Assembly: GCF_008065115.1 (NCBI RefSeq)
Contig: NZ_CP042913.1
Span: 1,834,338 to 1,898,337 of the forward strand
Direction: 5' to 3'
From: Bythopirellula goksoeyrii
GTDB lineage: Bacteria > Planctomycetota > Planctomycetia > Pirellulales > Lacipirellulaceae
DNA length: 64,000 nucleotides
The notes under the pieces are model-generated. The model searched no databases. It had not been told where the DNA came from and was given only the letters and a program-made list of their open reading frames with translations. This document shows, in pieces, positions 1 to 9,512 of the stretch (position 1 is its first letter; every line of letters begins with the position of its first letter). A program made the translations under genes and the position numbers.

Positions 1-104
1 TTGAAAATGGCGTCCGTCCGCCAGTCCACGCTCGAAAGACTGCCGCAGCACCTCAGGCGGCATCGTAGCCAGGGTCGTTGCTCCCTAGTCAGAACAGTGG
101 AATA

Positions 105-3100
105 ATGGATCTCGCTATGGCTGTCTTGAAACGATCTCTGGTTCTGTTCGCCTTCTTGTTTGCGTTGCACTCGACCGGAAATGCAGCTGTCGCGAAGGAA
201 TCGCCATCATTTAAGCGACTCCAACTGACGGATCAGTTTTTCTCAGAAGGGGCAACTGCTGCCGATATCAATCGCGATGGAATCGCAGATATCATTTCCG
301 GCCCGTACTGGTATGCTGGGCCAGAATTCACTGAGCGATTCGAATACTATCCACCCAAAGCGTTTGATATAGCCAACTATTCCGACAATTTCTTTGCCTT
401 TTCCTACGACTTTAACGGCGATAGCTGGAACGACATCCTGATCATTGGTTTCCCCGGTGCGGAAACTTTTTGGTATGAAAACCCGCAAGGCAAGTCAGGA
501 CACTGGAAGCGTTATCTAGTGTGGGCAGCCACAGATAACGAATCACCTACTTTTGGGGACGTCAATGGCGATGGTATTCCAGAACTTGTGTGCATGACTG
601 GTGGCCAGTTCGGTTTCGCTGAGATCCCGACCGACGATCCGACCCAACTTTGGCAGTTTCGTGCGGTCTCACCGAAACGCGAATACGAAAGGTTTTCCCA
701 CGGTCTGGGTGTTGGAGACATCAACGGAGATGGCCGGATGGACCTCTTGGAAAAGCAAGGTTGGTGGGAGCAACCGTCGCAGTCTGACGCCGAAGAATGG
801 GACTTCCACGAAGTCCATTTCTCTGGACCCGGTGGTTCGCAAATGTTCGCCTATGACGTCGACGACGATGGTGACAACGACATTGTGACAGCCAAAGCGG
901 CCCATGCCTATGGTCTCGCTTGGTTCGAAAATCTTGGCAACGGAAATTCGGATGAAATCAAGTTCCAAGAGCATTTGATTATGGGTGAACGACCGGCTGA
1001 GAGCGACCATGGGGTCACATTCTCACAGCTTCATGCGATTGCTCTGGCCGACATGGATCGCGACGGCGACTTGGACATAGTCACAGGCAAACGATTCTGG
1101 GCTCATGGCGGTCACGACCCTGGTGGACATGACCCTGCTGTACTGTACTGGTTTGAAACAGTACGCGGCGAGGATGGCGTGAACTTCGTTCCTCATCGAA
1201 TCGACAACAACTCTGGTGTTGGTACCCAAGTAGTAGTCACGGACATCAACGAGGATGAGCTTCCAGATATCGTAGTTGGCAATAAGAAGGGAACGTTTGT
1301 TTCGGTCCAAACATCCTCTGAAAATGAGAAGGATTCCGACGGCGGCCTGGTAAGCAATGAAAGCGAAGAGGTTGATTCTCCAAGTGAAGCGCAGGCTGGT
1401 GAATCTGAGAACGTATTTCTCGCTACCGCAGACGATGGTCGCGTGCTAAATCTTGACTTTGAGACAGGCGATCTGTCGGATTGGACCGCCGAGGGCAATG
1501 CGTTTCATGATCAGCCTGTCGAGGGAGATACGGTTCATATGCGACGGCCAGAGATGGTCAGCGGACATGATGGCGATTATTGGTTGGGCACCTACGAAAC
1601 TGGCCAAGATCGCACGCAGGGTTCCCTGACCTCAGTGCCCTTCAAAGTGACTCACCCCTACGCGAGCTTTTTAGTTGGCGGAGGTGGCGGGAAGGCGCTG
1701 GGTGTTCAAGTCGTGCGAGCTTCTGACAATGAAGTGCTCCACCATGTAAGTGGTCGCAACGCCGAGGAAATGCGACCCGTGGTCGTGGACCTGAGCAAGA
1801 ACCTAGGAGAGAAGGTTTTCTTGCGGGTAATAGATCGAGCCGTTGTGGGATGGGGGCACGTCAATTTCGATCACTTCCGACTCCATGATCAGGAGCCAGA
1901 ATTCCCCGAATCAACGAATACCGAGCGATTGCCCGACGCGTACCCCTATGCTGGACTCCCCGGCGAAAAGGCCGTCGAGGTCATGGAGCTACCCGAAGGG
2001 TTTAAGGCAAAACTTTTTGCAGCCGAGCCCGACGTTAAGCAGCCCATTGCCATGGCTATCGATGATCGTGGTAGGCTTTGGGTCGCCGAAGCGTACGAAT
2101 ACCCGGTGCGGGCTCCCGAAGGCGAGGGAACCGATCGAATTCTCATCTTCGAAGACATAGACGGCGATGGGAAGTTTGACAATCGGACCGTGTTCGCCGA
2201 AGGGCTGAATCTCGTCAGCGGGATTGAAGTGGGATTTGGAGGTGTGTGGGTAGGTGCTTCCCCGTATCTAATGTTCATCCCCGATCGCGATGGCGACGAT
2301 GTGCCCGATGCGGATCCTGAGATTCTGCTGGATGGCTGGGCTCGGCAAGATACTCACGAAACTCTCAACACATTCATCTGGGGACCCGATGGATGGCTCT
2401 ATGGATGCCACGGTGTGTTTACCCATTCGCGCGTTGGGAAACCTGGTACTCCCGATGACCAACGCGTGCCGCTTAATGCTGCCATCTGGCGATACCACCC
2501 CACTCGGTATGAATTCGAGATCTTTTCCGAAGGGACGAGCAACCCTTGGGGCGTGGACTTCGATGACCACGGTCAGGCCTTTTGCACAGCGTGCGTCATC
2601 CCCCATCTCTACTACATGATTCAAGGTGGCCGGTACCAACGACAGGCTGGACAGCATTTCAATCCTTACACCTACGTCGACATAAAAACCATCGCCGACC
2701 ACCGGCACTTCTTGGGCGACAATCCTCACGGTGGCAATGGAAACTCCGGCGATGCCGGCGGTGGCCACGCCCATGCTGGCGCGATGATCTATTTGGGTGG
2801 AGCTTGGCCCGAGAAGTACCGCGGTCGCATTTTCATGAACAACATTCACGGTCAGCGGATCAATACCGACATCCTCAAGCCTGCTGGCTCCGGATTTGTT
2901 GGCTCCCATGGTCCCGACTTTCTGCTCACGGGCGACATCGCCTCACAGATTCTCAACTTGCGCTACGGACCAGACGGCCAGGCATTTGCTATAGACTGGT
3001 ATGACACGAACGCTTGTCATCACAATACTGTTGAGGGGCATGATCGAAGTAACGGACGCATCTACAAGATCGTCTATGGCGAAAGCAAGTACGAGCCGGT

Positions 3101-5387
3101 AAATCTAGCCGAACAAACCGACTTGGAATTGGCGGAGTTGGTGCTCAGCAAGAACGATTGGTATGTGCGACACGGACGTCGATTGTTGCAAGAGCGACAA
3201 GCTTCAGGAGGAATATCTGAGGCAGCACGCGATCGACTTGCTGAAATAGCCGCATCGCACCCTGAAGCGACGCGTAGGCTACGAGCCTTGTGGGCAATGC
3301 ATGTCACCGGAGGACTCTCTAGTGAAGTACTCTCGAGCTCGATAACCGACAAGGATGAGCATGTCCGGGCGTGGACGATCCAGCTGGCACTTGAGGAGAA
3401 ATCTCCGGGATTGGCAGCAGAACTACTCCCAGATTTAGCTCGGATGGCCAAAGACGATCCATCGCCTGTCGTGCGACTCTACATTGCCTCGGCTTTACAA
3501 GACCGTGTGCCCCTTGATGATCGCTGGTCGATTCTTGAATCCTTACTCTCACACGCTGAGGACGCAAGCGATCACAATTTACCGCTCATGTACTGGTACG
3601 CCGCTGAGCCTCTGGCTGAAGTCGATCCTGCACGGGCTTTGGCTCTAGGACTTTCCTGCGGCAAAACAATCCCGCTGGTGCGGAAATTTATGATCCAGCG
3701 TATTGCAACTGGTGGCTCCAAAGCAGCCTTAGTATTATTGCTTGATCGGATTATTGAATCGAACGACACCGAAGAGCACGCGGAAATCATTCGCGGGATT
3801 CGGAAGGCTCTCCAGGGTCAGCGGCAGGTGGCACCTCCACAGAACTGGCCCGCAGCATTCGCGAAATTGCTAAAAAACGGGAATGAGGACTTACGGGCCC
3901 AATCGAATGCTCTCGGAGTGACATTCGGTGACCAAGAGGCAATGACCGCATTTCGTGAAACCGTGGGTGATACCGAGGCGAGTCAAGCTTCTCGGCGTCA
4001 GGCGCTCGATGCCTTGCTGCGAGCTAAAGACGCGAAGCTTCTGCCAGTGCTTGTCGGCAGCCTCCGCGAGCCAACCCTCCGCGAGCCGGCACTTTTAGGT
4101 CTCGCTTTGTACGATGACCCGTCCATACCAGGGTCGGTACTGGATGTCTACGATGAACTCAGTCCGGCGGAAAAGCGCGCAGCACTTGCCACTCTCTGTT
4201 CTCGTGCTTCCTACGGAATTGAGCTTCTCAAAGCAGTCCAAGCTAAGCAAGTCCCGGCTGCGGATCTTCCGGCTGACTTGATCCGTCAACTTCAAAATCT
4301 CAAAAACGCTGAGCTTGATTCCTTGCTCGCCGATACATGGGGGCAGGTTCGCAGCACCCCCGAGGACAAGGCTAAGCTCATTGAAGAATTGCGTACCCTC
4401 GTTGCCAATCCTCCCTCGGCGGCCGATCCCGAGATGGGTCGAGCCGTATTCGCCAAAACTTGCCAGCAGTGCCACACGCTCTACGGCATCGGAGCAAAGA
4501 TTGGACCCGACCTTACGGGGTCGAATCGTTCGGACTTAACCTATTTGCTGACGAATGTCGTCGACCCTAGTTCTGTAATCACAAAGGACTACCAACAGAC
4601 AATCGTACTCACAATTGATGGACTGGTCGTTTCCGGTCTAGTGAAGGCCGAGGACGACAACTCGCTGACGGTCCAAACCACAACGGATGTCATCGTGATC
4701 CCCAAAGACGAGATCGAGGATCGGTATCTGAGCGAGCAGTCGATGATGCCAGATGATCAGTTGAAGCAGTTCACGCCTACTCAGATCGTTTCGCTGCTCA
4801 CCTATCTGGCAGGTCGCGAGCAAGTCGCGACACTTGCTACAAAGGAAAATCAAGAAACGTTCTTTAATGGCCAAGATTTGACTGGTTGGAATGGTGATGA
4901 ACAACTTTGGTCGGTTGAGAATGGGGAGATTGTCGGTCGCAGTCCTGGACTCGAAAAGAATTCATTTCTGTTTAGCGATATGGCTGCCGACGATTTTGAG
5001 CTAACACTCGAAGTGAAATTGATCGGCAACGAAGGTAATAGTGGCGTGCAATTTCGCAGTCAGCCTTTTGGCGAGAGAGAAGCCAAGGGATATCAGGCGG
5101 ATATTGGCCCCGACTGGTGGGGCAAACTTTATGAAGAGAGTGGCCGTGCCCTTCTATGGGACAAGTCAGGCGAGCAGTTCGTCAAGAAAGGCCAATGGAA
5201 CCAGTATAAGATTGTCGCCAATGGCAATCATATTCAAACCTGGTTGAATGGAAATCTTTGTGTGGATCTGGAAGATCCTGACGGCGCGCATAGAGGGGTT
5301 TTCGCATTGCAGATCCACTCCGGTGGCCCGATGGAAGTACGTTTCCGAAATCTAAAACTGAAAGTACTCGAAGGCCAATCCCTCTAG
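105..5387 (+). CDS. Giant secreted fusion: VCBS repeats, PVC-type propeller, cytochrome c, DUF1080
   Basis: Multi-domain secreted protein of about 1760 residues, probably for oxidation or hydrolysis of sugars outside the inner membrane. The frame opens at a TTG at 78; I prefer ATG 105 (or 117) because a signal peptide (FAFLFALHSTGNAA) follows. In order (numbered from 78): seven Ca-binding FG-GAP/VCBS motifs of the DxNxDGxxD type (about 45-425), an acidic Ser/Glu linker, a jelly-roll-like segment (about 455-610), a PVC-type membrane-bound dehydrogenase propeller (about 625-1010), a HEAT-like alpha region, a cytochrome c haem site CQQCH at 1462-1466, and a C-terminal DUF1080/3-keto-disaccharide hydrolase-like domain (about 1590-1769). 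The families are clear; the substrate is not. It stands alone, with about 480 bases of non-coding DNA after it. Confidence 0.88.
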   Translation: MDLAMAVLKRSLVLFAFLFALHSTGNAAVAKESPSFKRLQLTDQFFSEGATAADINRDGIADIISGPYWYAGPEFTERFEYYPPKAFDIANYSDNFFAFSYDFNGDSWNDILIIGFPGAETFWYENPQGKSGHWKRYLVWAATDNESPTFGDVNGDGIPELVCMTGGQFGFAEIPTDDPTQLWQFRAVSPKREYERFSHGLGVGDINGDGRMDLLEKQGWWEQPSQSDAEEWDFHEVHFSGPGGSQMFAYDVDDDGDNDIVTAKAAHAYGLAWFENLGNGNSDEIKFQEHLIMGERPAESDHGVTFSQLHAIALADMDRDGDLDIVTGKRFWAHGGHDPGGHDPAVLYWFETVRGEDGVNFVPHRIDNNSGVGTQVVVTDINEDELPDIVVGNKKGTFVSVQTSSENEKDSDGGLVSNESEEVDSPSEAQAGESENVFLATADDGRVLNLDFETGDLSDWTAEGNAFHDQPVEGDTVHMRRPEMVSGHDGDYWLGTYETGQDRTQGSLTSVPFKVTHPYASFLVGGGGGKALGVQVVRASDNEVLHHVSGRNAEEMRPVVVDLSKNLGEKVFLRVIDRAVVGWGHVNFDHFRLHDQEPEFPESTNTERLPDAYPYAGLPGEKAVEVMELPEGFKAKLFAAEPDVKQPIAMAIDDRGRLWVAEAYEYPVRAPEGEGTDRILIFEDIDGDGKFDNRTVFAEGLNLVSGIEVGFGGVWVGASPYLMFIPDRDGDDVPDADPEILLDGWARQDTHETLNTFIWGPDGWLYGCHGVFTHSRVGKPGTPDDQRVPLNAAIWRYHPTRYEFEIFSEGTSNPWGVDFDDHGQAFCTACVIPHLYYMIQGGRYQRQAGQHFNPYTYVDIKTIADHRHFLGDNPHGGNGNSGDAGGGHAHAGAMIYLGGAWPEKYRGRIFMNNIHGQRINTDILKPAGSGFVGSHGPDFLLTGDIASQILNLRYGPDGQAFAIDWYDTNACHHNTVEGHDRSNGRIYKIVYGESKYEPVNLAEQTDLELAELVLSKNDWYVRHGRRLLQERQASGGISEAARDRLAEIAASHPEATRRLRALWAMHVTGGLSSEVLSSSITDKDEHVRAWTIQLALEEKSPGLAAELLPDLARMAKDDPSPVVRLYIASALQDRVPLDDRWSILESLLSHAEDASDHNLPLMYWYAAEPLAEVDPARALALGLSCGKTIPLVRKFMIQRIATGGSKAALVLLLDRIIESNDTEEHAEIIRGIRKALQGQRQVAPPQNWPAAFAKLLKNGNEDLRAQSNALGVTFGDQEAMTAFRETVGDTEASQASRRQALDALLRAKDAKLLPVLVGSLREPTLREPALLGLALYDDPSIPGSVLDVYDELSPAEKRAALATLCSRASYGIELLKAVQAKQVPAADLPADLIRQLQNLKNAELDSLLADTWGQVRSTPEDKAKLIEELRTLVANPPSAADPEMGRAVFAKTCQQCHTLYGIGAKIGPDLTGSNRSDLTYLLTNVVDPSSVITKDYQQTIVLTIDGLVVSGLVKAEDDNSLTVQTTTDVIVIPKDEIEDRYLSEQSMMPDDQLKQFTPTQIVSLLTYLAGREQVATLATKENQETFFNGQDLTGWNGDEQLWSVENGEIVGRSPGLEKNSFLFSDMAADDFELTLEVKLIGNEGNSGVQFRSQPFGEREAKGYQADIGPDWWGKLYEESGRALLWDKSGEQFVKKGQWNQYKIVANGNHIQTWLNGNLCVDLEDPDGAHRGVFALQIHSGGPMEVRFRNLKLKVLEGQSL

Positions 5388-5868
5388 GCTCGAAGGGCGA
5401 CTATTTCATCCTCGGCGTTGATGCTGCGGTGAGTGTTCCTCAGCAAGTTCCGATGTCGCCAATCTGGCTGATTGTGCTGGGTTTTTCCAAATAATCCCTT
5501 CTCAAGTGGGGGGCAATTCCCCCGTGAACTCTCTAAAAATTGACAATCACGTGGTCAATCATTAGAGTGAAGTGAAATGGCCCAGATACCTTGAAACTGC
5601 ATATGATTTGCGTTTCCCTCTTGAAAGACTCAGCTACCCAAAGCTTCAGCCTAGCTCGCAAAACTTGATAAAAAGCGAGTTTTGCTTTAGCAAACTCCCT
5701 TTCCTAGCAGGTTCCTCCAGAGATTTAGCAGGATTTGCTTGTATTCTATCTCTCGATTGCGGTACGATTTCAAATGCCCGGCGATGAGAGAGCTATTGCA
5801 CTTGCCTGAGTAAGCACCGATTTGCCTCACTTGAGTTTTCGACCGGCACCCTAGATGAGAAATCAGCA
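5388..5868. other. Intergenic gap before peroxidase gene
   Basis: No gene or RNA gene seen in 480 bases. It contains a small hairpin GGGGG-CAATT-CCCCC (5509-5523), a dyad ATTGAC-N9-GTCAAT (5539-5559) that could be an operator, and an 8-bp inverted repeat GCAAAACT/AGTTTTGC (5658-5685) without a good T-run. The promoter of the peroxidase gene presumably lies here. Confidence 0.4.
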
Positions 5869-7563
5869 ATGTTCGCGCCTGATAGCCAGCCAGTAAGATT
5901 TGCATCGAATGCGAGTCTATTCGTCGTACTCCTGCTCAGTGTGAGTACTGCCTTCGGCGAGAATCGCTCGATCGATGGCACGGGCAACAATGTATTGAAT
6001 CCTTCTTGGGGTGCTGCTGGAACGAACCTCTCTCGCATGGCTGCTCCTATGTATGACGATGGGGTCTCTGCGCCGCGGGGAAGCTCAAGTACGCTGCCCA
6101 ACCCCCGCGATGTGAGCAACATCGTTGTCGCCCAAGCCACTTCTCTTCCCAACACCCATTCGATGACAAGTTGGGTTTTCCAATGGGGGCAGTTCATAGA
6201 TCACGACCTCGACCTGACAGGATCTGCCTCTCCGGCTGAGCCCTACAACATCCCGATTCCTGCTGGAGATCCGATATTTGATCCTGGCAACACGGGCACA
6301 CAATTCATGGCTTTCAAGCGGTCGCTCTATGATGCGACGACAGGCACCTCCGTGGCCAATCCTCGAGAACAGATAAATCAGATTACTTCTTATCTTGACG
6401 GGTCGAATGTGTACGGCTCAGACGCAACCAGGGCAACGGCTTTGCGTACATTGAGTGGAGGTCGATTGAAGACCAGTGCAGGAGACCTACTCCCATTGAA
6501 TACAATGGGGCTGGTTAACGATACAGGTGGTCCCGCCGATCCTTCTCAGTTCTATGTGGCAGGCGATGTCCGAGCCAATGAACAAGTGGGACTCACGGCC
6601 ATCCACACGCTCTTCATGCGCGAGCACAATCGGCTTGCCGATGATCTTGCCGCTGCGAACCCGCTCTGGAACGATGAGCAGATTTATCAGCGTGCTCGCA
6701 AACTGGTAGGTGCCGAGATTCAAGCGATTACCTACCAGGAATTTCTGCCGGCCCTATTGGGATCGGTGGCGCCCAGTACGAATAGTGTCTATAATCCGGG
6801 GCTAGATGCTTCGATTATCAACGAATTCTCGACAGCCCTCTATCGGGTTGGCCATACGATGTTGCCAAAAGAACTGATGAGGATGCAGAATGATGGCAGC
6901 GAAGCCCCTGGCGGATCTATGTCTCTACGGGATGCCTTTTTCCTACCCCAGAATCTCTCTGCTAGCAACGAATTGGAATACCATCTCAAGGGTCTTGCGT
7001 CGGCAGTCCAGCAAGATGTGGACATGCACATGGTGGATGATGTGCGTAATTTCCTTTTTGGAATCCCCATTCCGGGAGGGTTTGATCTGGCGAGCCTGAA
7101 CATTCAGCGCGGACGTGATCACGGATTGCCCGACTACAATTCAATGCGAGTTGCGTTTGGGCTGACTCCCAATCTGACATTCGCCGACATAAGCTCTGAT
7201 CCAACTGTCCAGGCAGGCTTACAGTCTCTCTACGGCACGGTCGACAGTATCGACGCCTGGGTGGGAGCTCTGTCAGAAGATCATGTCGTGGGCTGCGAAG
7301 TAGGGGAACTAATAGCTGCCGGTCTCGTTGAGCAATTCACCCGCACGCGCGATGGAGATCGATTCTGGTACACTCGTGATGAAGACTTGGCCGGTGATCT
7401 CGCTTGGCTCTCTACTTTGAAGCTCTCAGACATAATTCGCCTCAACTCAGGTATTACGAACTTGCAGGATCATGTATTCTTCATGGCCGTTCCTGAGCCG
7501 AACAGTATGGCGTTGATCCTACTGGCTGCAGTAATTGCCCCTATCTCGGTACGGCGGCGTTAG
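5869..7563 (+). CDS. Animal-type haem peroxidase with PEP-CTERM tail
   Basis: Secreted haem peroxidase of the peroxidase-cyclooxygenase (animal, XPO) superfamily, 564 residues. It has an N-terminal signal segment (FVVLLLSVSTAFGE). The distal pair is Asp111-His112 in GQFIDHDLDLT, the Arg-x-x-Glu pair is R235/E238 (VRANEQ), the helix motif is MREHNRLA, and the proximal His is H329 in YRVGHTML. NIQRGRDHGLPDYN is the usual family block. The Met that follows the Glu in myeloperoxidase, and forms the sulfonium haem link there, is Gln239 here. The C-terminus is a PEP-CTERM signal: VPEP, a hydrophobic helix, then RRR, so the protein is probably sorted by an exosortase. Family assignment is secure; the substrate is unknown. 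Confidence 0.9.
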   Translation: MFAPDSQPVRFASNASLFVVLLLSVSTAFGENRSIDGTGNNVLNPSWGAAGTNLSRMAAPMYDDGVSAPRGSSSTLPNPRDVSNIVVAQATSLPNTHSMTSWVFQWGQFIDHDLDLTGSASPAEPYNIPIPAGDPIFDPGNTGTQFMAFKRSLYDATTGTSVANPREQINQITSYLDGSNVYGSDATRATALRTLSGGRLKTSAGDLLPLNTMGLVNDTGGPADPSQFYVAGDVRANEQVGLTAIHTLFMREHNRLADDLAAANPLWNDEQIYQRARKLVGAEIQAITYQEFLPALLGSVAPSTNSVYNPGLDASIINEFSTALYRVGHTMLPKELMRMQNDGSEAPGGSMSLRDAFFLPQNLSASNELEYHLKGLASAVQQDVDMHMVDDVRNFLFGIPIPGGFDLASLNIQRGRDHGLPDYNSMRVAFGLTPNLTFADISSDPTVQAGLQSLYGTVDSIDAWVGALSEDHVVGCEVGELIAAGLVEQFTRTRDGDRFWYTRDEDLAGDLAWLSTLKLSDIIRLNSGITNLQDHVFFMAVPEPNSMALILLAAVIAPISVRRR

Positions 7564-7603
7564 AGATTCTTTTCTCTAGTGTCACTAGTTGGACCGATGG
7601 CAC

Positions 7604-7636
7604 AAAAAAGTGCAGCAACCCTGAAGGCTGCTGCAC
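7604..7636 (-). terminator. Intrinsic terminator of the Ala-rich lipoprotein gene
   Basis: Read on the minus strand, GTGCAGCA (7636-7629) pairs with TGCTGCAC (7617-7610) across an 11-nt loop and is followed by TTTTTT (7609-7604). It begins about 30 bases after the stop codon of the lipoprotein gene: a textbook rho-independent terminator. Confidence 0.85.
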
Positions 7637-7665
7637 TCATTTCGTTTGGAGCTATTCTTAGCTTT

Positions 7666-8028
7666 TTACTTGATAGCGTCAGCAGCTTCTCGCGCCTTGT
7701 CGGCAGCAGCATCAGCGGCGTCGGCGGCACCTTCAGCAGCATCTACGGTCGCATCTTTCACTGCATTACCAGCCGACTCGGCAGCATCCTTTACTTCGGC
7801 AGCAGCTTCGCCAGCCTTGTCAGCAGCCTTCTCGGTTGCGTCCTTGGCGGCATCCATGGCATCCTTTGCGGCTGCTTCTGTTTTCTCGGCAGCGTCCTTC
7901 GTGGCATCTATGGCGCTATTAGTAGCATCTTTTGCTTCGTCCGCCGCTTTCTGACGATCGGCTTTTTCGCATCCGACAACTGCTGAAAGACAAATCATCA
8001 AAGTTGCAACTAGAAATGAAAATCGCAT
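7666..8028 (-). CDS. Small Ala/Lys/Asp-rich lipoprotein, LEA/YtxH-like repeats
   Basis: A 120-residue predicted lipoprotein. The start at 8028 is chosen because it gives a clean signal peptide, MRFSFLVATLMICLSAVVGC, ending in a lipobox Cys; a longer reading frame upstream has no signal. The mature part is almost only Ala, Asp, Lys and Glu with repeated AxDAxKDAxE-type 11-mer or heptad units (DATKDAAEKTEAAAKDAMDA), which predicts a long amphipathic helix or coiled coil, as in LEA-like and YtxH-type envelope proteins. It ends in a good terminator and appears monocistronic. An envelope stress or spacer role is a guess. Confidence 0.75.
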   Translation of the reverse strand: MRFSFLVATLMICLSAVVGCEKADRQKAADEAKDATNSAIDATKDAAEKTEAAAKDAMDAAKDATEKAADKAGEAAAEVKDAAESAGNAVKDATVDAAEGAADAADAAADKAREAADAIK

Positions 8029-8456
8029 GGCAAAACCCTTTTCTGAAAATGTTGAATCGACTCGCGTTGGTGCTTTCTGAGAAATCTTACTCGTTTGGCG
8101 ATGTGACGCGAAAGAATTGCACACCTAGTATCTATCATAGCACCCTCAGAAATCTCGATACTAGGATTCCCCTCGAATTGGGGGTATTTCTTGCAAATCT
8201 AAGGCATCGGAGACGCAAAAAACCGGCAATTGTTGCATTCCCGATCTTTTCACTATTCCTAGCACCTTATTGAGCCTGCGTATCCGGATCTCTTGCTTCG
8301 GTGCTTGATCTAGCCCTTCTTGAGGGTGTTCCTGCCTATGATTTGCGTCCAAGACGAATCACGTTAGACGAGTACCATGCGATTGCGCGCTTGGGCAATC
8401 ACTGTGGGGGGCAATCGCTCTTTGGCGAGGAAAGATCGCAAGCGACTAGACGATTC
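8029..8456. other. Intergenic gap with inverted repeat and mini-hairpin
   Basis: No gene is supported in 428 bases. A perfect 9-bp inverted repeat CCTAGTATC (8124-8132) / GATACTAGG (8157-8165) lies about 100 bases upstream of the lipoprotein start and could be an operator. Next to it is a CCCC-N7-GGGGG hairpin (8169-8184). Confidence 0.4.
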
Positions 8457-8930
8457 TCAATAGTGGCTCCCGCTCTTGCGGATATGGACAGTGGGCATTG
8501 CATCTTCTTGTAGTGCACCTCGAACAACTTTAGCCAGAAAGATGCAATGGTCACCCGAATTCAAATGCGAAACGGGCTCACACTCAAGATACCCCAGGCA
8601 ATCCGCCAAGATAGGTACCGCCCGTGGGCAATGCTTCACATTGAGCCCTTCGAAGGCAGGTTCATCGGGCTCAAATCCTTTGCCGAAGTGCTTTAGCAAT
8701 TCAAGGTTATTGTCGCCAACCATATTAAGTACAAACGGTTCGCCACGGCCCAACCATTCTTCCACATAGCGACCTAATTTTACGGCAACCGTGACCATAG
8801 GTGGTTCGAAGCCCGCTTGCATGACCCAACTGGTGAGCATTCCAGTGGCTCGCTCGCCACTGCCGGCGGTAAGAATGAAAAGACCACTGGGGACACGACC
8901 CAATACGGAGTCAAATTCAGGTTTATTCAT
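8457..8930 (-). CDS. Flavin reductase-like (FMN-binding split barrel) protein
   Basis: A 157-residue protein of the flavin reductase-like/DIM6-NTAB family, single-domain FMN-binding split barrels that reduce flavin or carry FMN for a partner oxygenase. Matching features are the N-terminal LGRVPSGLFILTAG, TGMLTSWVMQAGFEPPMVTVAV (flavin phosphate and isoalloxazine region) and the C-terminal GDHCIFLAKV strand. The length fits the family. It is followed on the same strand by no close gene; the MTH1187-type gene lies 38 bases upstream, so the two may be co-transcribed. The physiological partner is not visible here. Confidence 0.85.
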   Translation of the reverse strand: MNKPEFDSVLGRVPSGLFILTAGSGERATGMLTSWVMQAGFEPPMVTVAVKLGRYVEEWLGRGEPFVLNMVGDNNLELLKHFGKGFEPDEPAFEGLNVKHCPRAVPILADCLGYLECEPVSHLNSGDHCIFLAKVVRGALQEDAMPTVHIRKSGSHY

Positions 8931-8968
8931 TAAAGTTTCTTTATCGAATTCTTATTCAGGAGGGTAAT

Positions 8969-9277
8969 TTAGCGGCGAACCGCACGACCTAATTGCTGTT
9001 CAACACGATCAACTTTGGAAGAGATTCTCCCGCTCTGTCCGCGTCGAAAATCGAATTTGGCAGAGCAAGTAACACGATTAGAGCTTTCAGCTACTTTTTC
9101 GATGCACTGCTTGAGCAAATCCAATACTTGGGGGAGTTCACCTTCGACAATGGTTCCCATCGAGTGGACTTCATAGGCAAGTCCACATTGATCGACCAGA
9201 TCGACGCATTGGGCGACATACTGGCTGACACTCTCCCCAGAGCCCATCGGGACAATGCTCATTTCTAATAGGACCAT
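8969..9277 (-). CDS. MTH1187 family thiamine-binding protein
   Basis: A 102-residue protein of the MTH1187/YkoF-like (DUF77) family, small ferredoxin-fold proteins that bind thiamine or its pyrimidine moiety. Recognisable are the start MVLLEMSIVPMGSGESVSQYV, the central HSMGTIVEG, where Met-Gly-Thr is the family hallmark, and the VLDLLKQCIEKV helix. Usually a homotetrameric cytosolic protein. It lies just upstream of the flavin reductase-like gene, and its divergent partner is the DUF1207 gene. Confidence 0.85.
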   Translation of the reverse strand: MVLLEMSIVPMGSGESVSQYVAQCVDLVDQCGLAYEVHSMGTIVEGELPQVLDLLKQCIEKVAESSNRVTCSAKFDFRRGQSGRISSKVDRVEQQLGRAVRR

Positions 9278-9512
9278 ACCGTGAAGCCTCCCCTCAACAA
9301 CGAATTGCTAGCATATCAAGCATTGTACGACGAGAAATACTGATGTCGATTCCAACTTGCTAGCAGACCGGTACTGATTTGGTGATTTCGACGGCAATAA
9401 TAGCGAAATCAGTCTTCGCGGCATTCACCTCATCGCATATTCTCCGCATCTCCTGTGAGAAGCTATTTTGCTGATTGCGCCAACCGAGATCACACGGCAG
9501 ACTTTGATTCCA

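Noticed and set aside
1-63. Possible start of a minus-strand gene at the left edge (ATG at 63, about 21 codons visible).
   Set aside because: The frame is open and protein-like (PPEVLRQSFERGLADG) but has a weak, distant ribosome-binding site and too little sequence to assign.
5658-5685. 8-bp inverted repeat as terminator of the giant fusion gene.
   Set aside because: It lies 270 bases after the stop and only three T residues follow.
7579-7986. Plus-strand open frames opposite the Ala-rich lipoprotein gene.
   Set aside because: Caused by codon bias of the Ala/Asp/Lys repeats on the other strand; no signal, domain or ribosome-binding site of their own.
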